Source of the DNA: DASPPM01 sp052143835
GTDB taxonomy: Bacteria; Pseudomonadota; Alphaproteobacteria; JACZXZ01
Direction of reading: 5' to 3'
DNA: 64,000 nt
NCBI GenBank assembly: GCA_052143835.1
Contig: JBKQRV010000112.1
Coordinates: 12,927 to 76,926, forward strand
A program made the translations under genes and the position numbers. The first letter of the stretch is position 1. Each line of letters opens with the position of its first letter. The notes below the pieces were generated by a model. The model was not told where the DNA came from. It worked only from the letters and a program-made list of their open reading frames with translations, and made no database searches. Positions 8,211 to 16,093 of this stretch are shown piece after piece.

Positions 8211-9146
8211 TTAAGTGGTGCGTTCAAACGGATGATCGATGGATTTTGTGGCAAGGGTTTGCCAGCCATCAACCTTGCACATGTTGATCTGACCCGACGC
8301 GACCAGCGCCCAGAACAGCATGGCGGCCGTTTCCGCCGATGGCAGCACGGCCTTGATCCTGCGCGTGAACTCCTCGTGGAGCCGTTCGATGGCGTTGGTG
8401 ATGCGCACGCTGCGCCACTGGCTCGGCGGCAGACGCGTGAGGGTGAACGGCCGGTCGCCGGCTTCCTCAAGGCTGTCGGCGACGGCGCGTTGCTTGAGCC
8501 GCCACTTATGGATGAAGGCTTTGCGGCGCGTTTCGATCTCTTTGTGCGTCGCCGCGTAGATCATTACCACGGTGCCGTCGAGAATCAGTCGGACAATCGA
8601 CTCATCGCTTAGCGAGCAGGCATTCCACGCGTCCCAGTCGCCCTTCACCTTGCGCCAGACCCGGCTCACCGTGTCCTTGCCGACCGCCCCGCCGAACAGG
8701 GCGCCCAAGCGCGCGGCGCACGCGGCGCGTATTGGTGCCGGCCAGATAGGTACCGGCGATCAACGCATCGGCGGCCAGCGTGCGGTGCCGATAAGCCCGC
8801 AGCGCCTAGCTCTTCCATTCCGTTGTCTTGCCGTCGGATGTTTTCGGCCTTGCGCGCGGCTCCGCGATCTCGGTCTTCCCGAACGTCCCCGTCAGCGGGC
8901 GCACACGGCTTCCATGCCGATGGCCCATAACAGCCGCGGCGTCGCTGCCTTCCGCTTGGCCTGCGCGCCGATCATAGCGTGGCGCGACAGAACGGCGTGA
9001 AGCTCAGCGTTAATCATCTCCTCGATCAGCCCGCGAACCCGGTGGCGGATTCCGGTCTCGATGGGATCAAACCAATCGTCGAAAAGCCGGGATGAGATGG
9101 TGGTCGTACCCTGCAAGAGTTCAGACTTCGTGGTAACGCTTGCCAT
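8211..9146 (-). pseudogene. Degraded IS256-family transposase (right copy)
   Basis: A decayed Mutator-type transposase read from 9146 down to 8211. The N-terminus (LFDDWFDPIETGIR) is intact, then the frame shifts near 8935, a TAG stop stands at 8808-8806 in the KTTEWKS-stop-ALRAY segment, and another frameshift (an extra G) falls near 8700. The final frame (about 165 residues) goes from GKDTVSRVWRKVKGDWDAW through LDGTVV directly to MIYAATHKEIE, so the central catalytic part is missing, and ends with the conserved SAETAAMLFWALVASGQI segment. Cannot be active. No terminal inverted repeats were found. Confidence 0.85.
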
Positions 9147-9256
9147 GGCGTGGTCTCCTGCCCGGTGCTCCAACGCCAGGTGATTCGAGGTTGAAGACCC
9201 CCGAGACTACGCCACCTTCAATTCCTACCAACCCCGCGACGGGACCGGCCGACGCC

Positions 9257-9646
9257 TCAGGACGCCGTCGCGAGGTGCTCGCGCAGCCAGGTCGCGAATT
9301 CCTGCTCTGTCAAATTTCCCTTGGCGAGGTTCTCCATCAACACGACGACCTCGGCTTGGCCCGCCTCGATCTGAAAGCCGTTCAACTCCAAGAATGTTGC
9401 GGCCGACAGCCAAGCGACGCGCTTATTGCCGTCAACGAATGGATGGTTTCTCGCGATGCCGCAGGCATAGGCAGCGGCGAGGACCGCAATATCAGGCGAT
9501 TTCTCGTAGGCTGCGAGGTTCCTCGCGCGGGCGAGGGCGGATTCGAGAAGCCCGCGGTCGCGCAAGCCCTCGGACCCGCCATGCTCGGCCAGCTGTTCGT
9601 CATGGAGAATTATGATGGTCTCCGTTTCGAGCCATTCATAATTCAT
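9257..9646 (-). CDS. doc: Doc-type toxin (Fic/Doc family)
   Basis: Death-on-curing family toxin: Doc phosphorylates elongation factor Tu and stops translation. The Fic/Doc signature is seen as HPFVDGNKR (about residues 66-74), with the conserved helix AYACGIARN before it and AATFLELNG after it. About 129 residues, normal for Doc. ATG 9646 follows AAGGAG; the in-frame start at 9664 would include that site. Lies 21 bases after an AbrB-type gene on the same strand, in antitoxin-first order. Confidence 0.88.
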   Translation of the reverse strand: MNYEWLETETIIILHDEQLAEHGGSEGLRDRGLLESALARARNLAAYEKSPDIAVLAAAYACGIARNHPFVDGNKRVAWLSAATFLELNGFQIEAGQAEVVVLMENLAKGNLTEQEFATWLREHLATAS

Positions 9647-9667
9647 GAGCCCTCTCCTTGGCACCGG

Positions 9668-9892
9668 CTATTTGGCCAAGGCCCGGAGTGCGGTTCGCCA
9701 CTTCTTCGCCTGTCGACGTGCCGCCTCGACTTGGCGCTCCACTGCCGGATCGTGCGACTCGATGCGGTAGCCGTGCGGCGTCTCGCTGACGAAAAGCGTG
9801 TCGCCTTCCGCTACGCGCAGTCGGGCCATCATTTCCTTCGGCAGGACCACGCCCGACGAGTTGCCCACCCGACGGATCTTCAGCTCAATCAT
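9668..9892 (-). CDS. AbrB/MazE-type antitoxin
   Basis: Small swapped-hairpin AbrB-family DNA-binding protein, about 74 residues. The N-terminus (KIRRVGNSSGVVLPKEMM) is the AbrB/MazE DNA-binding hairpin; the charged C-terminal tail is the expected toxin-binding part. ATG 9892 follows AGAGGGGAG; the longer frame to 9928 has no site. It should neutralise the downstream Doc toxin and repress the operon. Doc is more often paired with Phd, so this is a mixed pair. Confidence 0.85.
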   Translation of the reverse strand: MIELKIRRVGNSSGVVLPKEMMARLRVAEGDTLFVSETPHGYRIESHDPAVERQVEAARRQAKKWRTALRALAK

Positions 9893-9967
9893 CGCTCGCT
9901 CCCCTCTTATTGATCGCCGATTGCCCATTACTCTCTACCAATCGGGTGCGTGAGATGACTCTTTGCT

Positions 9968-10117
9968 GTCCTGGTTCTGAAATTCGCGACATCAGGAAAA
10001 CACTCGTCATTGCGAGGCGCCCGATGGGCGCCGAAGCAATCCAGAGAGGCTATCGCACCCAGCGCCCTGGATTGCTTGGCTGCGCTCGCAATGACGGTTA
10101 TTCGCCGGTAAGACGAA
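9968..10117. repeat. Dispersed palindromic element, copy A
   Basis: About 150 bases bounded by gttctgaaattc-type and agacgaa-type ends, with inner terminal inverted repeats GTCATTGCGAG (10006-10016) and CTCGCAATGAC (10085-10095) and an inner GGCGCCCG/GGGCGCC stem. Two longer relatives are at 34109-34269 (inverted) and 38437-38597. Copy A lacks the central CCCCGGCGTACGCCGGGG stem those copies carry. It fills most of the 385-base gap between the AbrB gene and the next SDR gene; the remainder shows no gene. Confidence 0.8.
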
Positions 10118-10277
10118 TTTCTCACCCCTCATTGTTCATACATATGTTATAACGTGATGACGTGAGTGTCTACTGTCAAGGGCTAAGCTCGCCTGACTGT
10201 CCATCGCTTTCGATAGTCTCTAATCTCTCGTCCCTTCGAGTACCCATGCGTAAAGAGGAAAGCGAGGGAGGCAGCGA

Positions 10278-11024
10278 ATGAGCCCCGTCCTGATCGTGAC
10301 CGGCGGCGGCCGCGGCATCGGCGCCGCCTGCGCGCGGCTGGCAGGCGAGCGCGGCTACGCCGTGGCGGTCAACTACAACACCAACGCCGCGCGCGCCCGC
10401 GCGGTCGTGGCAGAAGTGGAGAAGGCGGGAGGCCGCGCTGTGGCTGTCCAGGCCGACGTCTCGACCGAGGCGGGTGCGCTCGCATTGTTCGAGACGGTCG
10501 ACCGCGAGCTCGGCACGCTCACGGCGCTCGTCAACAACGCGGGCACCATCCTGCCGAGTGGTAGGGTGACGAGTGTCACCGCCGCCGATCTCGAGCGCCT
10601 CTGGCGCGTCAACATTACAAGTCAGTTCCTCTGCGCGCGCGAGGCGGTCAAGCGCATGTCGACCAAGCGCGGCGGCAAGGGCGGGGCCATCGTCAACATG
10701 TCCTCCGTCCATTCGCGCATCGGTGCTCCCGGCGTCTTCGTCTCCTACGCCGCCTCGAAAGGCGCCATCGACAGCTTCACCCACGGCCTGGCGCTCGAGG
10801 TCGTGGGCGAGGGCATCCGCGTGAACGCGGTGCGGCCCGGCATCATCGACACCGAGATCCATGCGCTCGGCGGCGATCCCGACCGGCCCAAGACGGTGGG
10901 CCCCACGGTGCCGCTCGGCCGCGCCGGCCTGCCCGAGGAGGTCGCCCGCACGGTGCTTTGGCTGCTCTCCGAGGAGGCCTCCTACGTGATCAATGCGATC
11001 GTCGATGTCGGCGGCGGCCGTTGA
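10278..11024 (+). CDS. SDR-family NAD(P)-dependent oxidoreductase
   Basis: Classical short-chain dehydrogenase/reductase of 248 residues. Cofactor loop TGGGRGIG at residues 8-15, NNAG at about 87-90, catalytic Ser in MSSVHS and catalytic pair in YAASK (about 155-159), C-terminal VDVGGG. Glucose dehydrogenase / FabG-like subgroup. Preceded by a GAGGGAG ribosome-binding site. It lies 122 bases upstream of a liv-type binding protein in the same direction. Substrate not identifiable. Confidence 0.9.
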   Translation: MSPVLIVTGGGRGIGAACARLAGERGYAVAVNYNTNAARARAVVAEVEKAGGRAVAVQADVSTEAGALALFETVDRELGTLTALVNNAGTILPSGRVTSVTAADLERLWRVNITSQFLCAREAVKRMSTKRGGKGGAIVNMSSVHSRIGAPGVFVSYAASKGAIDSFTHGLALEVVGEGIRVNAVRPGIIDTEIHALGGDPDRPKTVGPTVPLGRAGLPEEVARTVLWLLSEEASYVINAIVDVGGGR

Positions 11025-11146
11025 GGGGGCTTTGGCGCAAGGGCCATTGCCGCGATTGACCGCCATGCGATCCATGCCATAGTCTGGCGCAAAACACCGC
11101 TGCGGCATCGCGCGTGCAGCGCAAGGGAAATGCAAGGGAGGACGTC

Positions 11147-12382
11147 ATGACAAGAAGCAAGGCCACGGCTGCCGGCGCCACTCGGCGCACGGTTCTTAAA
11201 GGAGCACTTGCCGCCACCGCACTCATAGCGGCCCCCGCCTATCTCAGGAAGGCGACCGCGGCGACCCCCATTAAGATCGGCATCCCGACCGTGATCACCG
11301 GCGGCTACGCCATCCTGGGCTCGCAGACCATGCGGACCTGCAAGCTTGTGAAGAAGCTCACCGATGCCAAGGGCGGCGTGCTCGGACGCCCCATCGAGTT
11401 CCTCTTCCAGGACACCACGGGCGACCCCGCGATCTGCGTGAGCAAGTGCCAGGAGTTCGTCCAGCGCGACGACTGCCGCATCTTCACCGGCGTCATCGTC
11501 TCCTCCGAGGCGGCGGCCATCATGCCCAAGCTCGAGGAGTGGAACGCCTTCTTCATCTCGCACGGCAACGGCGACGGCCGGCTAACGGCGGAGCTTCTCG
11601 TGCCGCGCTTCTTCCGCGCCAATACCTCGGCCCCCATGGGCGCGCGCACGATCGCGCTCTATCTCAAGGACGCGCCGCAGAAGAAGTTCATAGCACTTGG
11701 CTCCGACTATTCCTGGGGCCAATCGAGCGTGAAAGCCTTCGAGGAGCAGATCAAGAAGATCGGCAAGACCCTCGTCGACAAGATCTTCACGCCGGTCGCC
11801 AACAAGGACTATTCCACCTACATCACGAAGATCCTGCAATCGGGCGCCGAGGGCTGCTATCTCGCGCTCCAAGGCGACGAGGCGCGCGCCTTCTTCTCGC
11901 AGGCCACCCAATACGACCTCACCAAGCGCGTGCAGCTCTTCACCGAGATCGTGGCGCAGGCCGACATCAAGACGCTCGGCAAGGACTCGCTCGGACTCAT
12001 CGGCTCTTCGCGCTACGCCTTCACCTACGATATTCCGGAGAACAAGGCGTTCGTCGAGGCCTTCACCAATGAGTACAAGGGCGAGCTGCCCGACTGGCCC
12101 GACGGCGAGATCTACCAGGCGCTCCAGGTCCTGTTCAAGGCGATGGAGAAGGCCGACTCGATCGAGCCGCTCAAACTCGTCGCCGCGATGGAGGATCTCG
12201 AGGTCACCTCCGTCAAGGGCGCGGTGCTCATGCGCAAGTGCGACCACCAGGGCGAGAACCAGGGCTTCCTCGTCAAGGTCGCGCAGAACGAGAAGTACAA
12301 GGAGCCGATCCCGGAGATCGTCAAGGTCTATCCGCGCGAGCTGGTGACGCCCGACTGCCGCAGCAGCAGCTATAAGTCGTAA
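11147..12382 (+). CDS. ABC transporter substrate-binding protein, LivK/amide type, with Tat signal
   Basis: Periplasmic binding protein of the branched-chain amino acid/amide class (type I fold). The N-terminus has a Tat-like signal with twin arginines (TRRTVLKG, about residues 15-22) and a hydrophobic stretch ending near ATAATP. The mature domain opens with IKIGIPTVITGGYA, typical of the family. ATG 11147 follows GGGAGGAC. 411 residues. Followed by two permease and two ATPase genes, forming a complete HAAT transporter. Ligand could be an amino acid, amide, urea or aromatic acid; three close cysteines (CVSKCQEF...DDC) are unusual for the class. Confidence 0.9.
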   Translation: MTRSKATAAGATRRTVLKGALAATALIAAPAYLRKATAATPIKIGIPTVITGGYAILGSQTMRTCKLVKKLTDAKGGVLGRPIEFLFQDTTGDPAICVSKCQEFVQRDDCRIFTGVIVSSEAAAIMPKLEEWNAFFISHGNGDGRLTAELLVPRFFRANTSAPMGARTIALYLKDAPQKKFIALGSDYSWGQSSVKAFEEQIKKIGKTLVDKIFTPVANKDYSTYITKILQSGAEGCYLALQGDEARAFFSQATQYDLTKRVQLFTEIVAQADIKTLGKDSLGLIGSSRYAFTYDIPENKAFVEAFTNEYKGELPDWPDGEIYQALQVLFKAMEKADSIEPLKLVAAMEDLEVTSVKGAVLMRKCDHQGENQGFLVKVAQNEKYKEPIPEIVKVYPRELVTPDCRSSSYKS

Positions 12383-12411
12383 GCGCGGCGGCATAACGTG
12401 GCTTGCGCACC

Positions 12412-12510
12412 GGATCCCCTCACCCTGCCCTCTCCCCCTTGAAGGGGGAGAGGGTTGCGCAGGGTTGGCGAGGCGAAGCCGAGCCCTACCCGGAGCTGGG
12501 TGAGGGGGTC
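12412..12510. repeat. GC-rich palindromic repeat inside the liv operon
   Basis: About 100 bases containing CTCTCCCCCTTGAAGGGGGAGAG, a perfect-type hairpin, flanked by outer ccctcaccctg / gggtgaggggg arms. Related words recur at 63811-63900. It sits between the binding-protein gene and the first permease gene and could attenuate or protect the transcript, as REP elements do. Confidence 0.65.
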
Positions 12511-12539
12511 GGCACCCTCATTCGTGAAAACGCCCTAGG

Positions 12540-13412
12540 ATGAACTTCCTCGGCTTTATCCTGACGCAGTGCCTGAATGCGCTGTCGCAGGCATCGCTTC
12601 TCTTCTTCATCGCCAGCGGCTTGACGCTGATCTTCGGCATCATGCGCGTCATCAACTTCGCGCATGGCGTCATCTACATGCTCGGCGCTTACGTGGGCTA
12701 CAGCGTGGTGGCGCTCACCGGCAGCTTCACGGCGTCGCTCGTCGTGGCCCCGATCCTCGTCGGCGCCGCAGGCATGGTGTTCGAGCGGACCTTGCTCAGC
12801 CGGCTCTACGTCAGGCGCGACGCCGGGGCCTATCTCATGCTCACTTTCGGCCTCGCCGTCGTGCTCTCCGAGGCGATCCGGCAAATCTGGGGCGCCTATC
12901 CCTTGAGCGCCGGCATTCCCGATGCGCTGCGCGGCATCATCCTCGTCGTGAACCAGCCCTTCCCCAGGTACCGCGTCTTCCTGATCCTCCTGGGGCTCGC
13001 GGCCGCGATCGTGCTTTGGCAGTTCCTCGAGCGCACGCGCGCGGGCCTCCTCATCCGCGCGGTGTCGCAGAACCCCGAGATGGTCGAGGCGCTCGGCACC
13101 AACGTCGCTCTCGTGCGCACCGGCGTCTTCGGCCTCGGCTGCGCCATGGCGGCCCTCGGCGGCGTGCTCGCGGCCCCCCTTCTCACCGCTTTCCTCGCCA
13201 TGGGGACGAACGTCGTGATCGACGCCTTCGTCATCGTCATCATCGGCGGCATGGGCTCGTTCCTGGGCTCGCTCATCGGCAGCCTGCTCGTCGCCTTCGT
13301 CCAGGTGTTCGGCACCTATTACTTCGAGAGCCTGGCGCTGGCGCTCATGTACCTCCTGATGCTCGCCGTACTCGTCATCCGGCCGGGCGGGCTTCTCGGC
13401 AAGGAGGAATGA
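12540..13412 (+). CDS. livH: Branched-chain amino acid ABC transporter permease LivH
   Basis: Inner-membrane permease of 290 residues, about eight hydrophobic segments. The N-terminal FGIMRVINFAHGVIYMLGAY and the C-terminal GGMGSFLGSLIGSL segment are hallmarks of LivH. Starts ATG 12540 a short way after an intra-operon repeat. Followed with a two-base interval by the LivM gene. Works with LivM, the two ATPases and the Tat-exported binding protein encoded upstream. Confidence 0.93.
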   Translation: MNFLGFILTQCLNALSQASLLFFIASGLTLIFGIMRVINFAHGVIYMLGAYVGYSVVALTGSFTASLVVAPILVGAAGMVFERTLLSRLYVRRDAGAYLMLTFGLAVVLSEAIRQIWGAYPLSAGIPDALRGIILVVNQPFPRYRVFLILLGLAAAIVLWQFLERTRAGLLIRAVSQNPEMVEALGTNVALVRTGVFGLGCAMAALGGVLAAPLLTAFLAMGTNVVIDAFVIVIIGGMGSFLGSLIGSLLVAFVQVFGTYYFESLALALMYLLMLAVLVIRPGGLLGKEE

Positions 13413-13413
13413 G

Positions 13414-14391
13414 GTGCGCCTCGGCCTCGTCCTTGGCCTCGTCGTCCTGGCAGGGGCACTCGTGCCCTTGGGCCTGCCCGTCTACCTGCTGACCGTGCTC
13501 ACCGAGGGGCTGATCTTCGGCCTCTTCGCCATGAGCCTCGACCTCATGGTCGGCTATACGCGGCTCTATTCCTTCGGCCACGCCGCGGCCTACGGGCTCG
13601 GCGCCTATTCCGCGGCCCTCATCCTCACGCATCTCCATTGGCCGCTCCCCATCGCCCTCGTGCTTGCCGTGCTCGCGACCCTCGTCATCGCCATTCCGAT
13701 CGCCTGGGTGTGCACCAAGTCGACCGGCGTCTCCTTCGCCATGCTGACGCTCGCCTTCGCCCAGCTCGGCTATGCCATGCTGTTCCGCTTCAAGGAGGTG
13801 ACCGGCGGTTCGGACGGCATCGACGGCGTGCCGCGACCGCCGGGGCCCTTCGGCATCGACTGGTTCCACGGCGAGACCGGCTACTTCTACCTCGTGCTCT
13901 TCTGCCTCGTCGGCTCGTATCTTTTGTGCCGGGCGATCGTGCGCTCGCCCTTCGGCGCCGTGCTCGCCGGCATCCGCGAGAACGAGGCCAAGGCGCGGGC
14001 ACTCGGCTACAACACGCGCGCCTACAAGATGACGACCGTGGTGCTCGCCTACGGCTTCGGCGGGCTTGCCGGCGCCCTCTACGCGCCCTTCGCGGGCTTC
14101 GCCTCGCCCGAGCTCTTCTTCTGGCTCGTCTCGGGCCGGGTGCTCATCATGGTGATCGTGGGAGGGGCCGGCACCCTGATCGGTCCGATCTTCGGCGGCG
14201 CCTTCTTCCTCTTCCTCGAGCACCAGCTTTCCGAGATCACCGATCTCTGGCCGCTCATCTTCGGCTCGCTCTTCATCGGCTTCGTGCTTTTAGCACCGCA
14301 AGGCATCTTCGGCATCGTCGCCGGCCGGCTCAAGAGGAAGGAGCGCAGAGCCCCCGGCGGCGGCGAGGAGGCCCCCGATGCCGCTGCTTGA
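13414..14391 (+). CDS. livM: Branched-chain amino acid ABC transporter permease LivM
   Basis: Inner-membrane permease of 325 residues with about nine hydrophobic segments. LivM-type SLDLMVGYTRLYSFGHAA near the N-terminus and the EAA-like AIRENEAKARALGYN loop segment (RENEAKARALGY) near residue 190. GTG 13414 is preceded by AAGGAGG within the end of livH. Its end overlaps the start of livG by 14 bases. Confidence 0.93.
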   Translation: MRLGLVLGLVVLAGALVPLGLPVYLLTVLTEGLIFGLFAMSLDLMVGYTRLYSFGHAAAYGLGAYSAALILTHLHWPLPIALVLAVLATLVIAIPIAWVCTKSTGVSFAMLTLAFAQLGYAMLFRFKEVTGGSDGIDGVPRPPGPFGIDWFHGETGYFYLVLFCLVGSYLLCRAIVRSPFGAVLAGIRENEAKARALGYNTRAYKMTTVVLAYGFGGLAGALYAPFAGFASPELFFWLVSGRVLIMVIVGGAGTLIGPIFGGAFFLFLEHQLSEITDLWPLIFGSLFIGFVLLAPQGIFGIVAGRLKRKERRAPGGGEEAPDAAA

Positions 14392-15127
14392 GCTCAGGGG
14401 CCTGTCGCACCGCTTCGGGGCACTCGTCGCCGTCGACGCCGTCGACATGAGTATCGAGGCGGGCGAGATCCGCGCCGTCATCGGCCCGAACGGTGCCGGG
14501 AAATCGACGCTCTTCAATCTGATCACCGGCCTCTTCAAGCCGAGCGCGGGGGCGGTGTACTTCGCCGGGGCCGAGATCACCGGCCTGCCGGCGCACCAGA
14601 TCGCGGGCTACGGCATCGCGCGCACCTTCCAGCTCACCCATCTCTTTCCGCAGCTCACCGCGCGCGAGAACGTGCGCATCGCGGCCCAGGCCCGCGACAA
14701 GGGACGCTGGCAGCTCCTGGGCGGCGGCGGCGTCTTGGCCCGCACGGCAGCACTGGCCGATGAGGCGCTCGAGCGCATGCGCCTCTCGCCCCTCGCCGAC
14801 CGGCCCGCGGCCCTCCTCTCCCACGGCGACCAGCGCCTGCTCGAGGTCGCCATGGCGATCGCGCAGAAGCCGCGCCTCATCATGCTCGACGAGCCGACGC
14901 AAGGGCTCTCGATCGAGGAGACCGACCATGCGGTCGACAACCTCAAGGCCGCCCTTGCCGGCGGCGAGCTCACCATGATCCTCGTCGAGCACGACATGGA
15001 GGTGGTGTTCAAGCTCGCGGACAACATCACCGTGCTCCACCGCGGCCACGTCATCGCCGACGGACCGGCCGCGGCGGTGCGCGCCGACCCGGTGGTGCAG
15101 CGCGCCTATCTCGGAGGGGCGGAGTGA
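14378..15127 (+). CDS. livG: ABC transporter ATP-binding protein LivG
   Basis: ATPase of 249 residues. Walker A GPNGAGKST (about 36-44), signature LSHGDQR (about 148-154), Walker B LIMLDEPTQG (about 167-176) and the H-loop VEHDM. The BCA_ABC_TP C-terminal tail (VRADPVVQRAYLG) is present. Start overlaps livM by 14 bases, so translation is coupled. The signature is LSHGD rather than LSGGQ, which is common in LivG. Confidence 0.93.
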   Translation: MPLLELRGLSHRFGALVAVDAVDMSIEAGEIRAVIGPNGAGKSTLFNLITGLFKPSAGAVYFAGAEITGLPAHQIAGYGIARTFQLTHLFPQLTARENVRIAAQARDKGRWQLLGGGGVLARTAALADEALERMRLSPLADRPAALLSHGDQRLLEVAMAIAQKPRLIMLDEPTQGLSIEETDHAVDNLKAALAGGELTMILVEHDMEVVFKLADNITVLHRGHVIADGPAAAVRADPVVQRAYLGGAE

Positions 15128-15822
15128 TGCTGCGCGTGGAGGGGCTCCATACCTATTACGGCCAGGGGCACATCCTCCACGGCGTCGATCTCGAGATCCC
15201 GGAAGGCGGGATCGCCGCGGTGCTCGGCCGCAACGGCGTGGGCAAGACGACGACGGTGCGCTCGATCATGGGGTTGGCACCGCCCAGCCGTGGCCGCGTG
15301 CTCCTGGCCGGCGAGGACGTGGCCGGACGCCCCTCGCACGCGATCGCGCGCCTGGGCGTCGCCTACGTGCCCGAGGGCCGCATGATCTTCCCGGATTTGA
15401 CCGTGCTCGAGAACATCGCGGTCGCGGCGCGCCGGCCCGCCAAGCGCTGGACGCTCGCACGCCTCCTGGAGCTCTTCCCCGCCCTCGCCGAGCGCCGGCG
15501 CAGCAAGGGCTGGCAGCTCTCGGGCGGCGAGCAGCAGATGCTGGCGCTGGCGCGGGCCCTCGTCATCGATCCCAAGATCATGCTGCTGGACGAGCCCTCG
15601 CAGGGTCTCGCCCCCCAGGTGGTCGAGGAGCTCACCCGCGTGATCGCCGGGCTCGGGGTCGAGGGCGTCTCCGTCCTCCTCGTCGAGCAGAACCTGCGCC
15701 TCGCCGAGGCGGTCGCGGACCGCGTCTACGTCATGGTCAAGGGACGCATGGTCTACGAGGCGCCGCTTCAGCGCTTCCAGGCCGAGCGCGACGAGGTCAA
15801 GGCGCGCTATCTCACGCTGTGA
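15127..15822 (+). CDS. livF: ABC transporter ATP-binding protein LivF
   Basis: Second ATPase of the transporter, about 231 residues. Walker A GRNGVGKTT (about 35-43), signature LSGGEQQM (about 134-141), Walker B IMLLDEPSQGLAP, H-loop VEQN. Begins with HTYYGQGHILHGV, characteristic of LivF. The start ATG overlaps the livG stop (TGATG); an in-frame GTG three bases upstream is an alternative. Last gene of the operon; followed by an inverted-repeat region and a convergent ligase gene. Confidence 0.93.
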   Translation: MLRVEGLHTYYGQGHILHGVDLEIPEGGIAAVLGRNGVGKTTTVRSIMGLAPPSRGRVLLAGEDVAGRPSHAIARLGVAYVPEGRMIFPDLTVLENIAVAARRPAKRWTLARLLELFPALAERRRSKGWQLSGGEQQMLALARALVIDPKIMLLDEPSQGLAPQVVEELTRVIAGLGVEGVSVLLVEQNLRLAEAVADRVYVMVKGRMVYEAPLQRFQAERDEVKARYLTL

Positions 15823-15846
15823 GAGGCGAGCGCCGGAAGCAAGTTT

Positions 15847-16072
15847 TACCACGGAGATCACGGAGGTCACGGAGAAAGAAAGAAATCCCTCTCCCGCTCG
15901 CGGGAGAGGGGCTTAACGTGATCGGCGCCTCCGCAAAGATGTGTGCATCAACTAGCGCCTTCGCGGGGACAAGTTTCGCAGGAATGACGATCGATAACAC
16001 TCCGATTCCATCAGATCGGAAGAGGCGTTAAATCTTACTGTTCTTCTCCGTGATCTCCGTGACCTCCGTGGT
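15847..16072. repeat. Inverted pair of tandem CACGGAG boxes between convergent genes
   Basis: At 15847-15876 the 9-base unit CACGGAG(A/G)T is repeated three times; at 16044-16072 the inverse complement occurs. The two blocks form a 28-base inverted repeat around about 170 bases that include a small CTCTCCCGCTCGCGGGAGAG hairpin. They lie just after livF and just after the convergent ligase gene, so they may act as a bidirectional terminator. Similar blocks occur at 27604-27764 and 59887-59916. No gene in the gap. Confidence 0.7.
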
Positions 16073-16093
16073 GAAATCTTGTCGGGCAGCGCC

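Noticed and set aside
8205..9250. Complete IS256-type insertion element with ends
   Set aside because: Terminal inverted repeats and target duplication could not be found; the transposase is broken in several places.
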